Assembly (NCBI GenBank): GCA_002842095.1
Contig: PHCB01000006.1
Coordinates: 147,501-193,719, forward strand
Direction of reading: 5' to 3'
Source: a candidate division BRC1 bacterium HGW-BRC1-1
GTDB taxonomy: Bacteria > Sumerlaeota > Sumerlaeia > Sumerlaeales > Sumerlaeaceae
Length of the DNA: 46,219 bases
A program made the translations under genes and the position numbers. The notes beneath the pieces were generated by a model that did not search any database, was not told the origin of the DNA, and saw only the letters and a list, made by a program, of their open reading frames with translations. Positions 1 to 8,141 of this stretch are shown piece after piece. How positions within the stretch are numbered: the first letter of the stretch is position 1; every line of letters starts with the position of its first letter.

Positions 1-652
1 CCCCCAGCACCAGCGCGTGGTAAATCGCCTCCAGCGGATAATAAACGTTTTGCGCGAGGAAGGGCATCCACATGAAAAGAGTGCCCATTACTTCCTGCTC
101 AAAATACCAGGGCAGAATCATCCAATGGCCGGCGTCGCGCATTCCCACGGCGGTCGCCACCACCCAGAATGACCCGCCACCAAAGGCCATTGTGATGGCG
201 ACCCATCGCGTCCACCCTTTGCCCGGCGCCAGACGCCACGCCATGGCCCCCAACGCCGCGCCCGATGCTGCGGCACCGGCCACGCGGCCGATCTCAAAAG
301 CCACGGGTATCCCAACCACCCGCGCCAGCCAGGCCAGAGCCACAAAGGTAGGCTGGAACAACACCGGCGGCGTGGGCCACCACAACGCAAAGGGATACGA
401 ATACGTGATGCCCGTGGGGCTGCGCATCAGCGCACGCACCATGGCAAAATAGGTGTATTGATCGGTGCCCTGTGTGGCACCCGAGAAAACACCCCCCGCA
501 CGGGCCGCAAGTATCCCCGGCCAGATAAACAGAATCAACGTGGTCGCCGCCCCCAACAGCGCACCCGCCACACCGCCTAACAGCATCCATCGGCGGGCAC
601 CGCGCAGGCGTTTAGCCGCGTGATTATGGGCGATCGGAGCGGTTGCGTCCAT
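1..652 (-). CDS. Multi-pass membrane protein, possibly GT-C-like (3' end outside window)
   Basis: The reading frame opens with ATG at 652 and runs off the left edge without a stop, so only about 217 N-terminal residues are visible. After a short basic cytoplasmic start (residues 1-22) there is a hydrophobic segment at about 23-50. A soluble stretch with the acidic motif GTDQYTYFAMVRAL follows, then several more hydrophobic helices. A first long helix followed by a loop with an acidic residue and Tyr resembles GT-C-type glycosyltransferases and related lipid-carrier enzymes, but I cannot name a family. The start lies inside the 3' end of the uracil-DNA glycosylase gene (29-bp overlap), which suggests translational coupling. 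The substrate is unknown. Confidence 0.6.
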   Translation of the reverse strand, partial: MDATAPIAHNHAAKRLRGARRWMLLGGVAGALLGAATTLILFIWPGILAARAGGVFSGATQGTDQYTYFAMVRALMRSPTGITYSYPFALWWPTPPVLFQPTFVALAWLARVVGIPVAFEIGRVAGAAASGAALGAMAWRLAPGKGWTRWVAITMAFGGGSFWVVATAVGMRDAGHWMILPWYFEQEVMGTLFMWMPFLAQNVYYPLEAIYHALVLG

Positions 653-1265
653 GGTAAACCTCGGCCAACGCGGCTACATCCGATTCAAAAACCGATCGAT
701 TCTTGCTGCTGTGCAACACCGCTGCCGGGTGCAGACAGATAAAGAGCGGCAGCCCCGCGTAGCTCTCCCACGTACCGTGGCGTTCCATGATTTTTATTGG
801 CCCGCCCAGCAGCCAGCCCGCCGCCACACGCCCCAGAGAGCACAACATGCGCGGCTTCAACAGCTCAAATTGTTCCAGCAGAAAAGGCGTGCAGGCCGCA
901 ATCTCAGCGGGCTTTGGGTCGCGATTTTCCGGCGGACGACATTTGAGGATGTTACAAATAAACACCTCCTCGCGCACGATGCCGTTTCTCCCCAGGGCAT
1001 CCATCAGCAAATTGCCCGCCGCCCCGGTGAAGGGAATCCCCGTTCTATCCTCCCGCGCTCCGGGCGCTTCGCCGATAAAAACCAAATCCGCATCCGGATT
1101 CCCGGCCCCGAAAACCGACATCCCCCGCTGCTCGCCCAACGGACAAGACCGGCAGGCGTCAACCCTGGCGGCAAGCAACCGAAGACCATCGGGCAAAACC
1201 ACACCCGCCTCCGGACGCGCAACATCCCCCTCGCCCCGCCTGCCAGATTTTCCCGAACGATCCAT
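624..1265 (-). CDS. Uracil-DNA glycosylase, family 4 (4Fe-4S)
   Basis: This enzyme removes uracil from DNA, the first step of base excision repair. The 213-residue protein has the family-4 motif GEAPG (residues 65-69) followed by GIPFTGAAGNLL, and the second catalytic motif HPAAVLHSS (179-187; HPAALLRNP-like in relatives). Four cysteines at about 38, 41, 109 and 125 are placed to bind a 4Fe-4S cluster. A TTG at 1328 would give a longer protein. I prefer the ATG at 1265 because AAGGAG sits 9 nt upstream and the extra 21 residues do not look conserved. The 3' end overlaps the next minus-strand gene. The family assignment is secure; the cellular role is inferred from the family. Confidence 0.9.
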   Translation of the reverse strand: MDRSGKSGRRGEGDVARPEAGVVLPDGLRLLAARVDACRSCPLGEQRGMSVFGAGNPDADLVFIGEAPGAREDRTGIPFTGAAGNLLMDALGRNGIVREEVFICNILKCRPPENRDPKPAEIAACTPFLLEQFELLKPRMLCSLGRVAAGWLLGGPIKIMERHGTWESYAGLPLFICLHPAAVLHSSKNRSVFESDVAALAEVYHGRNRSDRP

Positions 1266-1392
1266 CCCTTCGCACTCCTTCCATCTCACCGCACCGCAAG
1301 CTTCTCCATGCTTGAATAAGAAGTTCAAGCCACCGCTATTCTAAGGCGGTCTGCGGCGCTCCTTAGGGGCGATTTCCCGCGGGCTTAGGAAT

Positions 1393-1469
1393 GGGCGGTT
1401 AGCTCAGCTGGTTAGAGCGCCACGTTGACATCGTGGAGGTCACTGGTTCGATCCCAGTATCGCCCACCA
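1393..1469 (+). tRNA. tRNA-Val (anticodon GAC)
   Basis: A complete cloverleaf can be drawn. The acceptor stem is GGGCGGT/ATCGCCC with one G-U pair. The D arm is GCTC/GAGC, and the anticodon stem CCACG/CGTGG carries loop TTGACAT (anticodon GAC at positions 34-36). The variable region is 5 nt, and the T arm is ACTGG/CCAGT with loop TTCGATC. The discriminator base is A and the 3' CCA is encoded. The gene stands alone between two minus-strand genes and points toward the 3' end of the permease gene. Confidence 0.97.
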
Positions 1470-1497
1470 TTCCTCTCCCCGGCCTGAATGCGCCGAG

Positions 1498-2913
1498 CTA
1501 CTTTTCTCCCTCCAACGCCGGGTCCTCTGCGTCATCCGTCACCGTAGTTGCAGGATCCACCGCCGGAGACAAACCTCGCCGTCTTCGCACGCGCCCGGGA
1601 ATCCCCGGAATCTTCTCCGCGCCTGCCCTCGGCACGGCGAACACGTAGTAGATGAAATAATACGCCACCGGTACACCGAGCACCATCCCCCACAAACCGA
1701 ACGAGTGATGACCCAGGAACAGGATCACCAGCACCAGCACGGGGTTCAGCTTCAAGTGGTGACCATAAATCAGGGGATTCAGTACGTATGCTTCCAACGC
1801 ATGGATGATGATCACCAACACCACCACACCCAGCGCGGTGCCATAACCGGCATAATTCAGCGCAATAACCAGTGCCGGTGCCGTGCTGATGAACACGCCC
1901 AGCACCGGGATGAAGCTGAAGAAGAAGACGATGATGGAGAGCAGCATCACCTTCGGCACACCCAGCAGCAGAAACCCAATGGCGGTGAGCACCGTGTTGG
2001 TCAGCGCGATCATCGCCTGGGCACGGAAGGCCCGCGCGATCACCGAGGCAAACCGCACCACCGGGCCCGCGCTCTCCTCATAAAAATCGTGCAGACGCGA
2101 CTGCCCCAGTCGCAGCACCTCGCCTTTGAGGCGTGTCATGTCGAGCACGATGAGGAAACTGAAGAGCAGCGACAGCAGTGTGGTGGTGACCACCGCGCCC
2201 ACTTTCTTGCTGGCCGCCACAAACCAGGGCGCGGCGTTATCGGCGGCGCGGCTCAGCACGCGGTCAATCTCGCGGTCCGCAGCCATCACCCGCAAAATGG
2301 GCCCCAGCGAAGGGTAGCTCGTTTCCACATCGTCACGCATGTTCACGATGATGGATTTGATGTTGGTTGTAAACAGCCGCTCGATTTGTTTTTCGTCGGC
2401 CACCTCACCACCGGAAGTAAACAAGTCCAGAGGGTGGGACGTTAACAACTCGGCATAAGTGGTGATATCCAGCGCATCCGCCATCGAATCAGTCGTAGGA
2501 ATATCGCCTGGAATCAGTGAGGATGGATTGCGTTGGATGGGATTAAGGACGGACGGCCGATGTCGCGTGGAAGAAGTCACCAGTGCACCGACATCGCCCG
2601 ATGTTCGAGCAGGTGCGGTTGTCAGTTCGCGCACCGCAGTGGAAGCCTCGCCAAATACGCGTGGGGTTACGTAGATGGTAGCCCCCACCAACCCCGCCAG
2701 AATGGCCAGATAAAGCACCACGATAATCCCCGTGCGGGGAAGCCGCGTTCGCGAATCGAACCAATCGATGACCGGCAGTGTGAAGCTGACCAGCAGGAAG
2801 GTTACGAAGATCAACGCGAAGAAATCGCGCATGAGATAAATCAAAAACGCGAGCGCCGCCCAGATGAGGATGCGCCGGTTGAGCTGATAGAATCGATCGA
2901 GACGTATTTGCAC
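1498..2913 (-). CDS. AI-2E family (PerM-like) membrane transporter
   Basis: A 471-residue polytopic membrane protein of the AI-2E transporter family, whose members include E. coli TqsA and PerM and various ion or metabolite exporters. Two or three helices lie in residues 10-80. A soluble insert (about 85-225) follows, then helices from about 240 to 430. The last block has the family's signature: SFIPVLGVF, then LNPLIYGHHLKLNPVLVL and GLWGMVLGVPVAYYF. The C-terminal tail (about 440-471) is Arg/Pro/Glu-rich. The start is GTG at 2913; an in-frame stop lies just upstream, so no longer form is possible. The transported substrate cannot be told from sequence. Confidence 0.88.
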   Translation of the reverse strand: MQIRLDRFYQLNRRILIWAALAFLIYLMRDFFALIFVTFLLVSFTLPVIDWFDSRTRLPRTGIIVVLYLAILAGLVGATIYVTPRVFGEASTAVRELTTAPARTSGDVGALVTSSTRHRPSVLNPIQRNPSSLIPGDIPTTDSMADALDITTYAELLTSHPLDLFTSGGEVADEKQIERLFTTNIKSIIVNMRDDVETSYPSLGPILRVMAADREIDRVLSRAADNAAPWFVAASKKVGAVVTTTLLSLLFSFLIVLDMTRLKGEVLRLGQSRLHDFYEESAGPVVRFASVIARAFRAQAMIALTNTVLTAIGFLLLGVPKVMLLSIIVFFFSFIPVLGVFISTAPALVIALNYAGYGTALGVVVLVIIIHALEAYVLNPLIYGHHLKLNPVLVLVILFLGHHSFGLWGMVLGVPVAYYFIYYVFAVPRAGAEKIPGIPGRVRRRRGLSPAVDPATTVTDDAEDPALEGEK

Positions 2914-2978
2914 GGTGGCTCATCTCAAACCGATGGACGGGAAGCTCTCAAGGGGAAACAGACGGGGCTGTGGGAGGG

Positions 2979-3005
2979 ATGGACGAAATGGACACTATGG
3001 ACAGG
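2979..3005 (+). repeat. Three tandem 9-bp units ATGGACNNN
   Basis: The units are ATGGACGAA, ATGGACACT and ATGGACAGG in direct tandem. The same nonamer type makes larger arrays at 13714-13776 and, inverted, at 13877-13930. Confidence 0.8.
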
Positions 3006-3095
3006 GTGGCAAAGAGGGCAAACCCGGGCGTATTTGCTTTAATCAGTTTTGCTTTTCTTTGCGCCTTGGCGTCTTTGCGTCAAAGTTTCTACCAC

Positions 3096-3198
3096 AAAAA
3101 AAAGCAGGGTGCTGCTGGCTGTTTCACCACGCTGATGGGGAGCTGGTTGCCAGGGGGGGGCAACCACATCAGCGGTGCCGAAACGCCGCGCACCCTGC
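3096..3198 (-). ncRNA. Nested stem structure followed by U8 (ncRNA end or large terminator)
   Basis: Four helices nest perfectly: GCAGGGTGC/GCACCCTGC (3104-3112 with 3190-3198), GTTTC/GAAAC extended by GGC/GCC across a one-base bulge (3117-3125 with 3180-3187), CGCTGATG/CATCAGCG (3130-3137 with 3167-3174) and GGTTGCC/GGCAACC (3145-3151 with 3159-3165). On the minus strand the structure is followed at once by eight U (3103-3096). That fits the 3' end and terminator of an unannotated minus-strand RNA starting somewhere in 3200-3440. On the plus strand it would lie in the mqnD leader. It does not match tmRNA, RNase P, SRP or 6S consensus segments that I can recall. Confidence 0.5.
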
Positions 3199-3449
3199 AT
3201 AACTGGCAATTATTTACCGGGATGATTTGGAGAAGGGGTTTGCCGAACACACATCGCCTGCTCCCGGGAAACTTACCATATTTGCAGGGTTGGACAGGCA
3301 CCGCCAAGGTAGGTTCCTTGTCCACAGCGAAATCGACCTTCTTTTTTACGATTTCTTTGAAACCCCAATCTGCACCCTTTCCGAATTCTCTCCCGCCCAC
3401 GCCATAGCATTGCCTCAGGACCTTCAGAAAGGCGATCAACCCACTAATC

Positions 3450-4286
3450 ATGGCACCCCAACACCTGACCCTCGGTCACAGCCCCGACCCCGACGACGCG
3501 TTCATGTTTTACGCCCTCGCGAAAGGCAAGATCGACACGCGCGGCTACACTTTCGAACACATTCTTCAGGACATCCAGACCCTCAACGAGCGCGCCACGC
3601 GCGGCGAACTGGACATCACCGCCGTCTCCATCCACGCCTTCGCTTACATTGCCGACAAGTACGCGCTGCTCGCCAGCGGCGCCAGCATGGGCGACAACTA
3701 CGGCCCCATGGTTGTGGCCAGCGAAGCGCTGTCCGTCGCCGACCTCAACAAAACCGAAATCGCCATCCCCGGCGAGATGACCTCGGCCTTCCTCGAATTG
3801 AAGCTCGCCATCGGCGAGTTCCCCTACGCCGTGGTTCCCTTCGATGAAATCATCCCCGCCGTGGTCGCGGGCAAGTTTGCCGCCGGACTCATCATCCACG
3901 AAGGACAAATGACTTACGCCCAGGCGGGTCTCAAAAAAATCTTCGACCTCGGCGAATGGTGGCAGGAAAAGTACAACCTGCCGCTGCCCCTGGGCGGCAA
4001 TGTGGTGCGGCGCTCCCTGGGCGACGAGACCATCCGCGAAGTTTCCGCGATCCTCAAGGAGAGCATCCAGTACGGCCTCGACCATCGCCATGAGGCGGTG
4101 GATTACTCGCTCTCGTGGGCACGCGACATGGACCACGATCTGGCCGACGAATTTGTGGGCATGTACGTGAACGAACTCACCGTGGATTACGGCGAGCGGG
4201 GGCGCAAAGCGGTGCATCTCTTGCTGGAGTTGGCCGCCGAGAAGGGCCTCATACCCGCCAAACCCGACGTGGTTTTCGTCGCCTGA
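3450..4286 (+). CDS. mqnD: 1,4-dihydroxy-6-naphthoate synthase-type protein (MqnD family)
   Basis: MqnD converts cyclic dehypoxanthinyl futalosine to 1,4-dihydroxy-6-naphthoate in the futalosine route to menaquinone. The 278-residue protein is the right size and has the periplasmic-binding-protein-like fold signature. Near the N-terminus is SPDPDDAFMFYAL, the variant of the MqnA/MqnD SPCPNDTF motif. Later come HEGQMTYAQ and LPLGGNVVRRSLG, which carry the conserved His and Gly residues expected at the active site. There is no signal peptide, so it acts in the cytoplasm. No other menaquinone genes are adjacent. The ribosome-binding site is weak. MqnA and MqnD are related; the length and motifs favour MqnD. 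Confidence 0.8.
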   Translation: MAPQHLTLGHSPDPDDAFMFYALAKGKIDTRGYTFEHILQDIQTLNERATRGELDITAVSIHAFAYIADKYALLASGASMGDNYGPMVVASEALSVADLNKTEIAIPGEMTSAFLELKLAIGEFPYAVVPFDEIIPAVVAGKFAAGLIIHEGQMTYAQAGLKKIFDLGEWWQEKYNLPLPLGGNVVRRSLGDETIREVSAILKESIQYGLDHRHEAVDYSLSWARDMDHDLADEFVGMYVNELTVDYGERGRKAVHLLLELAAEKGLIPAKPDVVFVA

Positions 4287-4464
4287 CACCAGGTTCGTAA
4301 CGCCCCGCCGTTAGCTGAAAAATTTTACATCCTTTCTGCCACCGTCGCTCGTTATGCGTTGACGATGGGTAATGGGACCGTACTGATTTCTCTGTCATCA
4401 ACTTGTCATAGGAATCTTCACGGGCGTGGGGACGCTCCGGTAGCTTCCAACAGGAGAAAACGTC

Positions 4465-6432
4465 ATTTCTACTCAACCCGATAACAACGAACAAATCGAT
4501 ATTAACGACGAAGCAAACTATCCAACCCGTTCGGGCTGGGCGTGGGTTCCATCCCTGTACTTTGCTCAGGGCATTCCCTATGTCATCGTCACCATGGTCT
4601 CGGCGGCCATGTACAAACGGTTCGGCGTGTCCAACGCCAACATCGGTTGGTACACCAGCCTGCTCGGTCTGCCATGGGTTATCAAGCCCCTCTGGGGACC
4701 CCTTGTGGACCTCTACTGGACCAAGCGCAAGTGGACCCTCTCCACCCAGGCTCTGATGGCCATCGGCCTCATCATCACCGCGTTTTTGCTTCCCACCAAT
4801 ATGTGGTGGACCGGCTCTCTGATAGTCTTTGCGCTTATGGCGTTCGCCTCGGCCACCCACGATATTGCCGCGGACGGCTTCTACATGCTGGGGCTCGACC
4901 CCCACCGACAGGCGCTGTTCAACGGCATTCGATCTACCTTCTGGCGTCTGTCGATGATCATCGGCACCGGCGTGCTGGTTATCCTTGCCGGGGTGCTCGA
5001 ATCCCACAGCGGGCCCACACCGGTTACGTTTTCGGTGAATGCCGGGCCTCCCGGGCGCGAGGTTACTGTAGTCGCCCCCGCCCCCGGCGCGGATGAGTTT
5101 GTGATCATCGAGCCGCGTCTGATGAACATCGACGCCGGCACCACGCAACTGCTGACCCTGAAACTGGCCAGCGCCCCTGAGGCCGGCACCACCGTGGCCC
5201 TCAGCGTTTCTCCCAAGCATTCCAAATGGTACGAGTTCTTCGTGCCCGTGGGCGAGGCGAACAACATAAAGATCCACGATGCGGATCGCGTGGAATTGAA
5301 CTCGGAAACATGGAACACCGGCAAGACCGTGGTGGTTCAGGTGGACAAGAACCTCAAAACCCCCGTTCTCGGAAACTTCAATGTGGCCTCGGGAAAAATC
5401 CCGTGGGCATGGGGAATTTGCATCGGCGTAGTGGCGGGCGTTTTCACGCTGCTGTGGCTGTGGCACATGGTTATGCTACCAAAGCCCGCCCTCGACGACC
5501 GCGACACCACGGGACGCCCCCCGTTCATCCAGGCCGCCTTCTGGTTGTTTGTGGCTGTGGGTGTGCCGCTGGCGGTGCTGTGGGGTGCTTACTCCTTTGT
5601 TAAACCGATGTTTGTGAGTCTTCTCCTCGACGTCGATGCTATGGCTCCTAGACGATTTAAAAACCTTTCCGATCTCATCGGCTTCGGCGTATGGGGAATC
5701 ATCGGTCTGGTCGCCTGGATGTTGATCTCCAAAGCCGGATTGGGCAGACCCGCCGCGGCAGGATTCCGCGAAGCGGCACGACGCAGTGGCCTGCCCTTCG
5801 ACGAGGTGTTCGCATCGTTCTTCCGCAAGCCGGGCATTGGCCGGATGATCATCTTCCTGCTGGTTTATCGCCTCGCTGACGCGCTGCTCGTGAAGATGAT
5901 TCCGCCCTTCATGCTCGACTCCCACGAAGTGGGCGGGCTCGGGTTGTCGACGACCCAATACGGCCTCGCTTACGGAACCATCGGTGTGCTGGGTCTGCTG
6001 CTGGGCGGCATCGCCGGCAGCGTTTATGCAGCCACTCAGGGCCTGCTGAAGGTGCGGTTGGTCATGTGCCTGTTCATGAACCTGCCCATCCTGCTGTTTG
6101 TTATGCTGGCGTATTTCCAGCCATCGTTCCTGACCATCATGGGATCGGTATTCATCGAACAGTTCGGCTACGGCTTCGGCTTCTCCATGTACATGCTCTA
6201 CATGCTCTACATAGCAGGTCAGGGTGTGAACAAGGCGTCGCACTATGCCCTTTGCACGGGCTTCATGGCGCTTAGCTTCATGCTACCCGGCATGTTGAGC
6301 GGTATCCTGCAGGAGTTCCTGGGCTACGAATACTACTTCATCATGGTGACGGCCCTGGCCAGCCTGAGCTTCGTGTCAATCTACATAATTCCGATCGATC
6401 CCGAGTTCGGTCTAAAGAAAAAGAAAGCCTGA
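4465..6432 (+). CDS. MFS transporter (AmpG/PucC-like) with extracytoplasmic insert; ATT start
   Basis: A predicted 655-residue major facilitator protein. The N-terminal half contains WVPSLYFAQGIPYVIV, a cytoplasmic loop with GPLVDLYW, and DIAADGFYMLGLD, which resemble AmpG, PucC and SLC33-type members. Between helices of the first bundle (about residues 180-311) there is a soluble, Pro/Thr/Val-rich insert. A membrane-anchored linker and six more helices follow. No ATG, GTG or TTG lies in frame between the stop at 4441 and the ATG at 4594, and a start at 4594 would remove the conserved first helix. AGGAG (4452-4456) is 8 nt before an ATT at 4465, so that is the best start. A terminator follows at 6464. 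The substrate is unknown; AmpG carries muropeptides. Confidence 0.8.
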   Translation: MSTQPDNNEQIDINDEANYPTRSGWAWVPSLYFAQGIPYVIVTMVSAAMYKRFGVSNANIGWYTSLLGLPWVIKPLWGPLVDLYWTKRKWTLSTQALMAIGLIITAFLLPTNMWWTGSLIVFALMAFASATHDIAADGFYMLGLDPHRQALFNGIRSTFWRLSMIIGTGVLVILAGVLESHSGPTPVTFSVNAGPPGREVTVVAPAPGADEFVIIEPRLMNIDAGTTQLLTLKLASAPEAGTTVALSVSPKHSKWYEFFVPVGEANNIKIHDADRVELNSETWNTGKTVVVQVDKNLKTPVLGNFNVASGKIPWAWGICIGVVAGVFTLLWLWHMVMLPKPALDDRDTTGRPPFIQAAFWLFVAVGVPLAVLWGAYSFVKPMFVSLLLDVDAMAPRRFKNLSDLIGFGVWGIIGLVAWMLISKAGLGRPAAAGFREAARRSGLPFDEVFASFFRKPGIGRMIIFLLVYRLADALLVKMIPPFMLDSHEVGGLGLSTTQYGLAYGTIGVLGLLLGGIAGSVYAATQGLLKVRLVMCLFMNLPILLFVMLAYFQPSFLTIMGSVFIEQFGYGFGFSMYMLYMLYIAGQGVNKASHYALCTGFMALSFMLPGMLSGILQEFLGYEYYFIMVTALASLSFVSIYIIPIDPEFGLKKKKA

Positions 6433-6463
6433 CGTAGGGCGGGCTTTTAGAAATGCGATACCA

Positions 6464-6495
6464 GGGGCAGGCCTAATGGGTCTGCCCCTTTTTTT
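6464..6495 (+). terminator. Rho-independent terminator after the MFS gene
   Basis: Perfect 7-bp stem GGGGCAG/CTGCCCC (6464-6470 with 6482-6488) followed by seven T (6489-6495), 31 bases after the MFS stop codon. Confidence 0.9.
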
Positions 6496-7046
6496 GTGAG
6501 GGAACAGAAAATTCGAGGTTCCCGTTCCAAAGGTGAAGATCCCGCTCCAACAGTTTGGGTTTTACCTGCGGAGCAGGTCGAGGCCGGTAGCCGGACATTA
6601 CACGTGAGATAAAATCCAACGGTTTGGTTTTTGCCTGCGGAGCAGGTCGCGGGGAGTAACCGGGGCGTGGAGGGAGCGCAGCGACCGGAACCCCCGGAAC
6701 GCATCAAAATACGTTCCAGCCCCGGATGGGGCGGCGGAAACACAGGTCCAGCCCAGTAACATGATTTACATCACGCCGCAATCCGCGGGCAGAACCATTC
6801 CATAGATCCAACCATATTTGGGTTTCATCAGCCCAATTGCCCCCCGATTCCGCCGCCCCATCCGGGGCGGGATCAAATCGCGGGTGGAACGGGGGTTCCG
6901 GTCGCTGCGCTCCCTCCACCCCCGCCTACTTGCCGCGCCCCCTCCGGGGGCAAAATGGAATAGCGTCCTGCTCTTCGAAGCGACCCCTTCGGGGGCAAAT
7001 AATTGGGCATCCACGCTGTTAAAAAAATCCCGGAAAAACGCCGCCT
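6496..7046. repeat. Non-coding cluster of short hairpins and inverted repeats
   Basis: I see no gene in this gap of about 550 bp between the MFS terminator and the convergent MDR gene. It holds two direct copies of a unit of about 36 bp (about 6545-6580 and 6615-6650), each carrying the small palindrome CCTGCGGAGCAGG. It also holds two perfect inverted-repeat blocks: 29 nt (6668-6696 with 6890-6918) and 21 nt (6719-6739 with 6848-6868). Two further 3-nt-loop hairpins lie near 6947-6961 and 6990-7000. Small open frames across it are Arg/Gly/Ser-rich and not protein-like. Confidence 0.75.
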
Positions 7047-8078
7047 TTACGGCACCAGCACCAGCTTGCCTATGTGTTGGCCTTCGGACATTTTCTCGTG
7101 GGCGCGGGCGGCATCCTCCAGCTTGAAACGCTCCGCTATGCACAGCTTGTAGCGCCCTTCGCCCAGAGCTTCCAGAATTTCGCGTTCGGCCCGCTCCAGC
7201 GTTTCGGGGCCGCCGTCCATTATTTCGCCCAACACCCACCCGCGGATGGACGCGTGTTTCCTTATCAGCGGCGACACATCCACCTTGGCCGGTTTGCCCA
7301 GGAGTCCATAAACCCAAATGGTACCGTAGTTTGCCAGCGACCTAATTTCGGTATCCAGAAACGCGCCGGCCGCCACGGGGTCAAAGAAGACGTTCACACC
7401 CCGCCCCGCCGTCAGCTTGCGTAATTCATGGTACCAGTCGGTGTCGTTACCGTCGGCGTCGCGGGTCACCACGATGTGGTCGAATTTCGCCTCGGGCATG
7501 GCGCGCAGTTCCTCCGCCTTGGCAGGGTGCGTGGTCGTGCCGATCACCTTCGCGCCGCGCTCGTGGGCCACCTGCGATGCGGCCAGACCCACGCTGCTGC
7601 TGGCGGCGGGGATGGCCACGATGTCGCCCTCGCCGATGTTCTGCTTCCAGACCAGACATCCCCACGCCGTGAGATACGGCAGCCACACAGCCCCCAGCGC
7701 ATCATCGGGCAGCCCATCGGGCGCCGGCAGCGCCTGTTCAGCCAGAACGAGGTAATGCGAGCGATACGTCCCGCCCGACGAATTGCGGTTGCGCCGCCGG
7801 GGCGCGTCGGCGCTGAGCACCACGCGCTGGCCCACGGTGCGTGTGGTTACGCCCTCGCCCAGGGCCTCAATGACGCCGCCACCCTCAAGGCCGGGGGTGA
7901 ACGGAGGCTCGCCGCTGTAAAGTTTGTACTCGCCCTTGCGCGCCATGAGATCCGCGTGGTTCAAGCCGATGCTCTTCAGCCGCACGCGCACCTGACCCGG
8001 CCCCGGTTCCGGCGTGGGTTCTTCCAGCAGATGCATCTGGTCCACGCCGCCGAATGCTTTCACCACCACGCTCTTCAT
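7047..8078 (-). CDS. Zinc-less MDR oxidoreductase (quinone reductase type)
   Basis: A 343-residue medium-chain dehydrogenase/reductase. The N-terminal GroES-like domain (about 1-125) has GQVRVRLKSIGLNHADL and the PPFTPGLEGGGVI block. The NAD(P)-binding Rossmann domain has AASSSVGLAASQVA (about residues 158-171) in place of the usual AAAGGVG. The structural zinc cysteines are missing, as in quinone oxidoreductases of the Qor/zeta-crystallin group. It probably reduces a quinone or an enone with NADPH; the true substrate is unknown. The start at 8078 has AAGG 9 nt upstream. It stands between the repeat cluster and the secreted C39-like gene and need not be functionally tied to either. Confidence 0.85.
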   Translation of the reverse strand: MKSVVVKAFGGVDQMHLLEEPTPEPGPGQVRVRLKSIGLNHADLMARKGEYKLYSGEPPFTPGLEGGGVIEALGEGVTTRTVGQRVVLSADAPRRRNRNSSGGTYRSHYLVLAEQALPAPDGLPDDALGAVWLPYLTAWGCLVWKQNIGEGDIVAIPAASSSVGLAASQVAHERGAKVIGTTTHPAKAEELRAMPEAKFDHIVVTRDADGNDTDWYHELRKLTAGRGVNVFFDPVAAGAFLDTEIRSLANYGTIWVYGLLGKPAKVDVSPLIRKHASIRGWVLGEIMDGGPETLERAEREILEALGEGRYKLCIAERFKLEDAARAHEKMSEGQHIGKLVLVP

Positions 8079-8141
8079 GATTGCCCGCCTTGTTGTTTGA
8101 ATGGGGATGCCACGCTATATGGCAACCCGCAGCGGCACAAT

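Larger units (their letters stand above)
2914..3449. other. Divergent intergenic region, permease / mqnD
   Basis: This 536-bp gap separates the divergently transcribed permease and mqnD genes. From left to right it holds three copies of a 9-bp unit ATGGACNNN (2979-3005); a short T/G/C-rich stretch with TTTGCG/TTGGCG repeats (about 3057-3085); a nested stem structure (3104-3198); and further short complementary pairs up to about 3330. A possible minus-strand frame across 3089-3451 has no recognisable protein character, so I treat the interval as non-coding. Confidence 0.55.

Noticed and set aside
3089-3451. Minus-strand frame of 120 codons upstream of the permease
   Set aside because: No family resemblance and it spans the nested stem structure; better explained as non-coding.
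6496-7046. Small genes in the repeat cluster
   Set aside because: Frames there are Arg/Ser/Gly/Pro-rich and follow the palindromes; none has a supported start.
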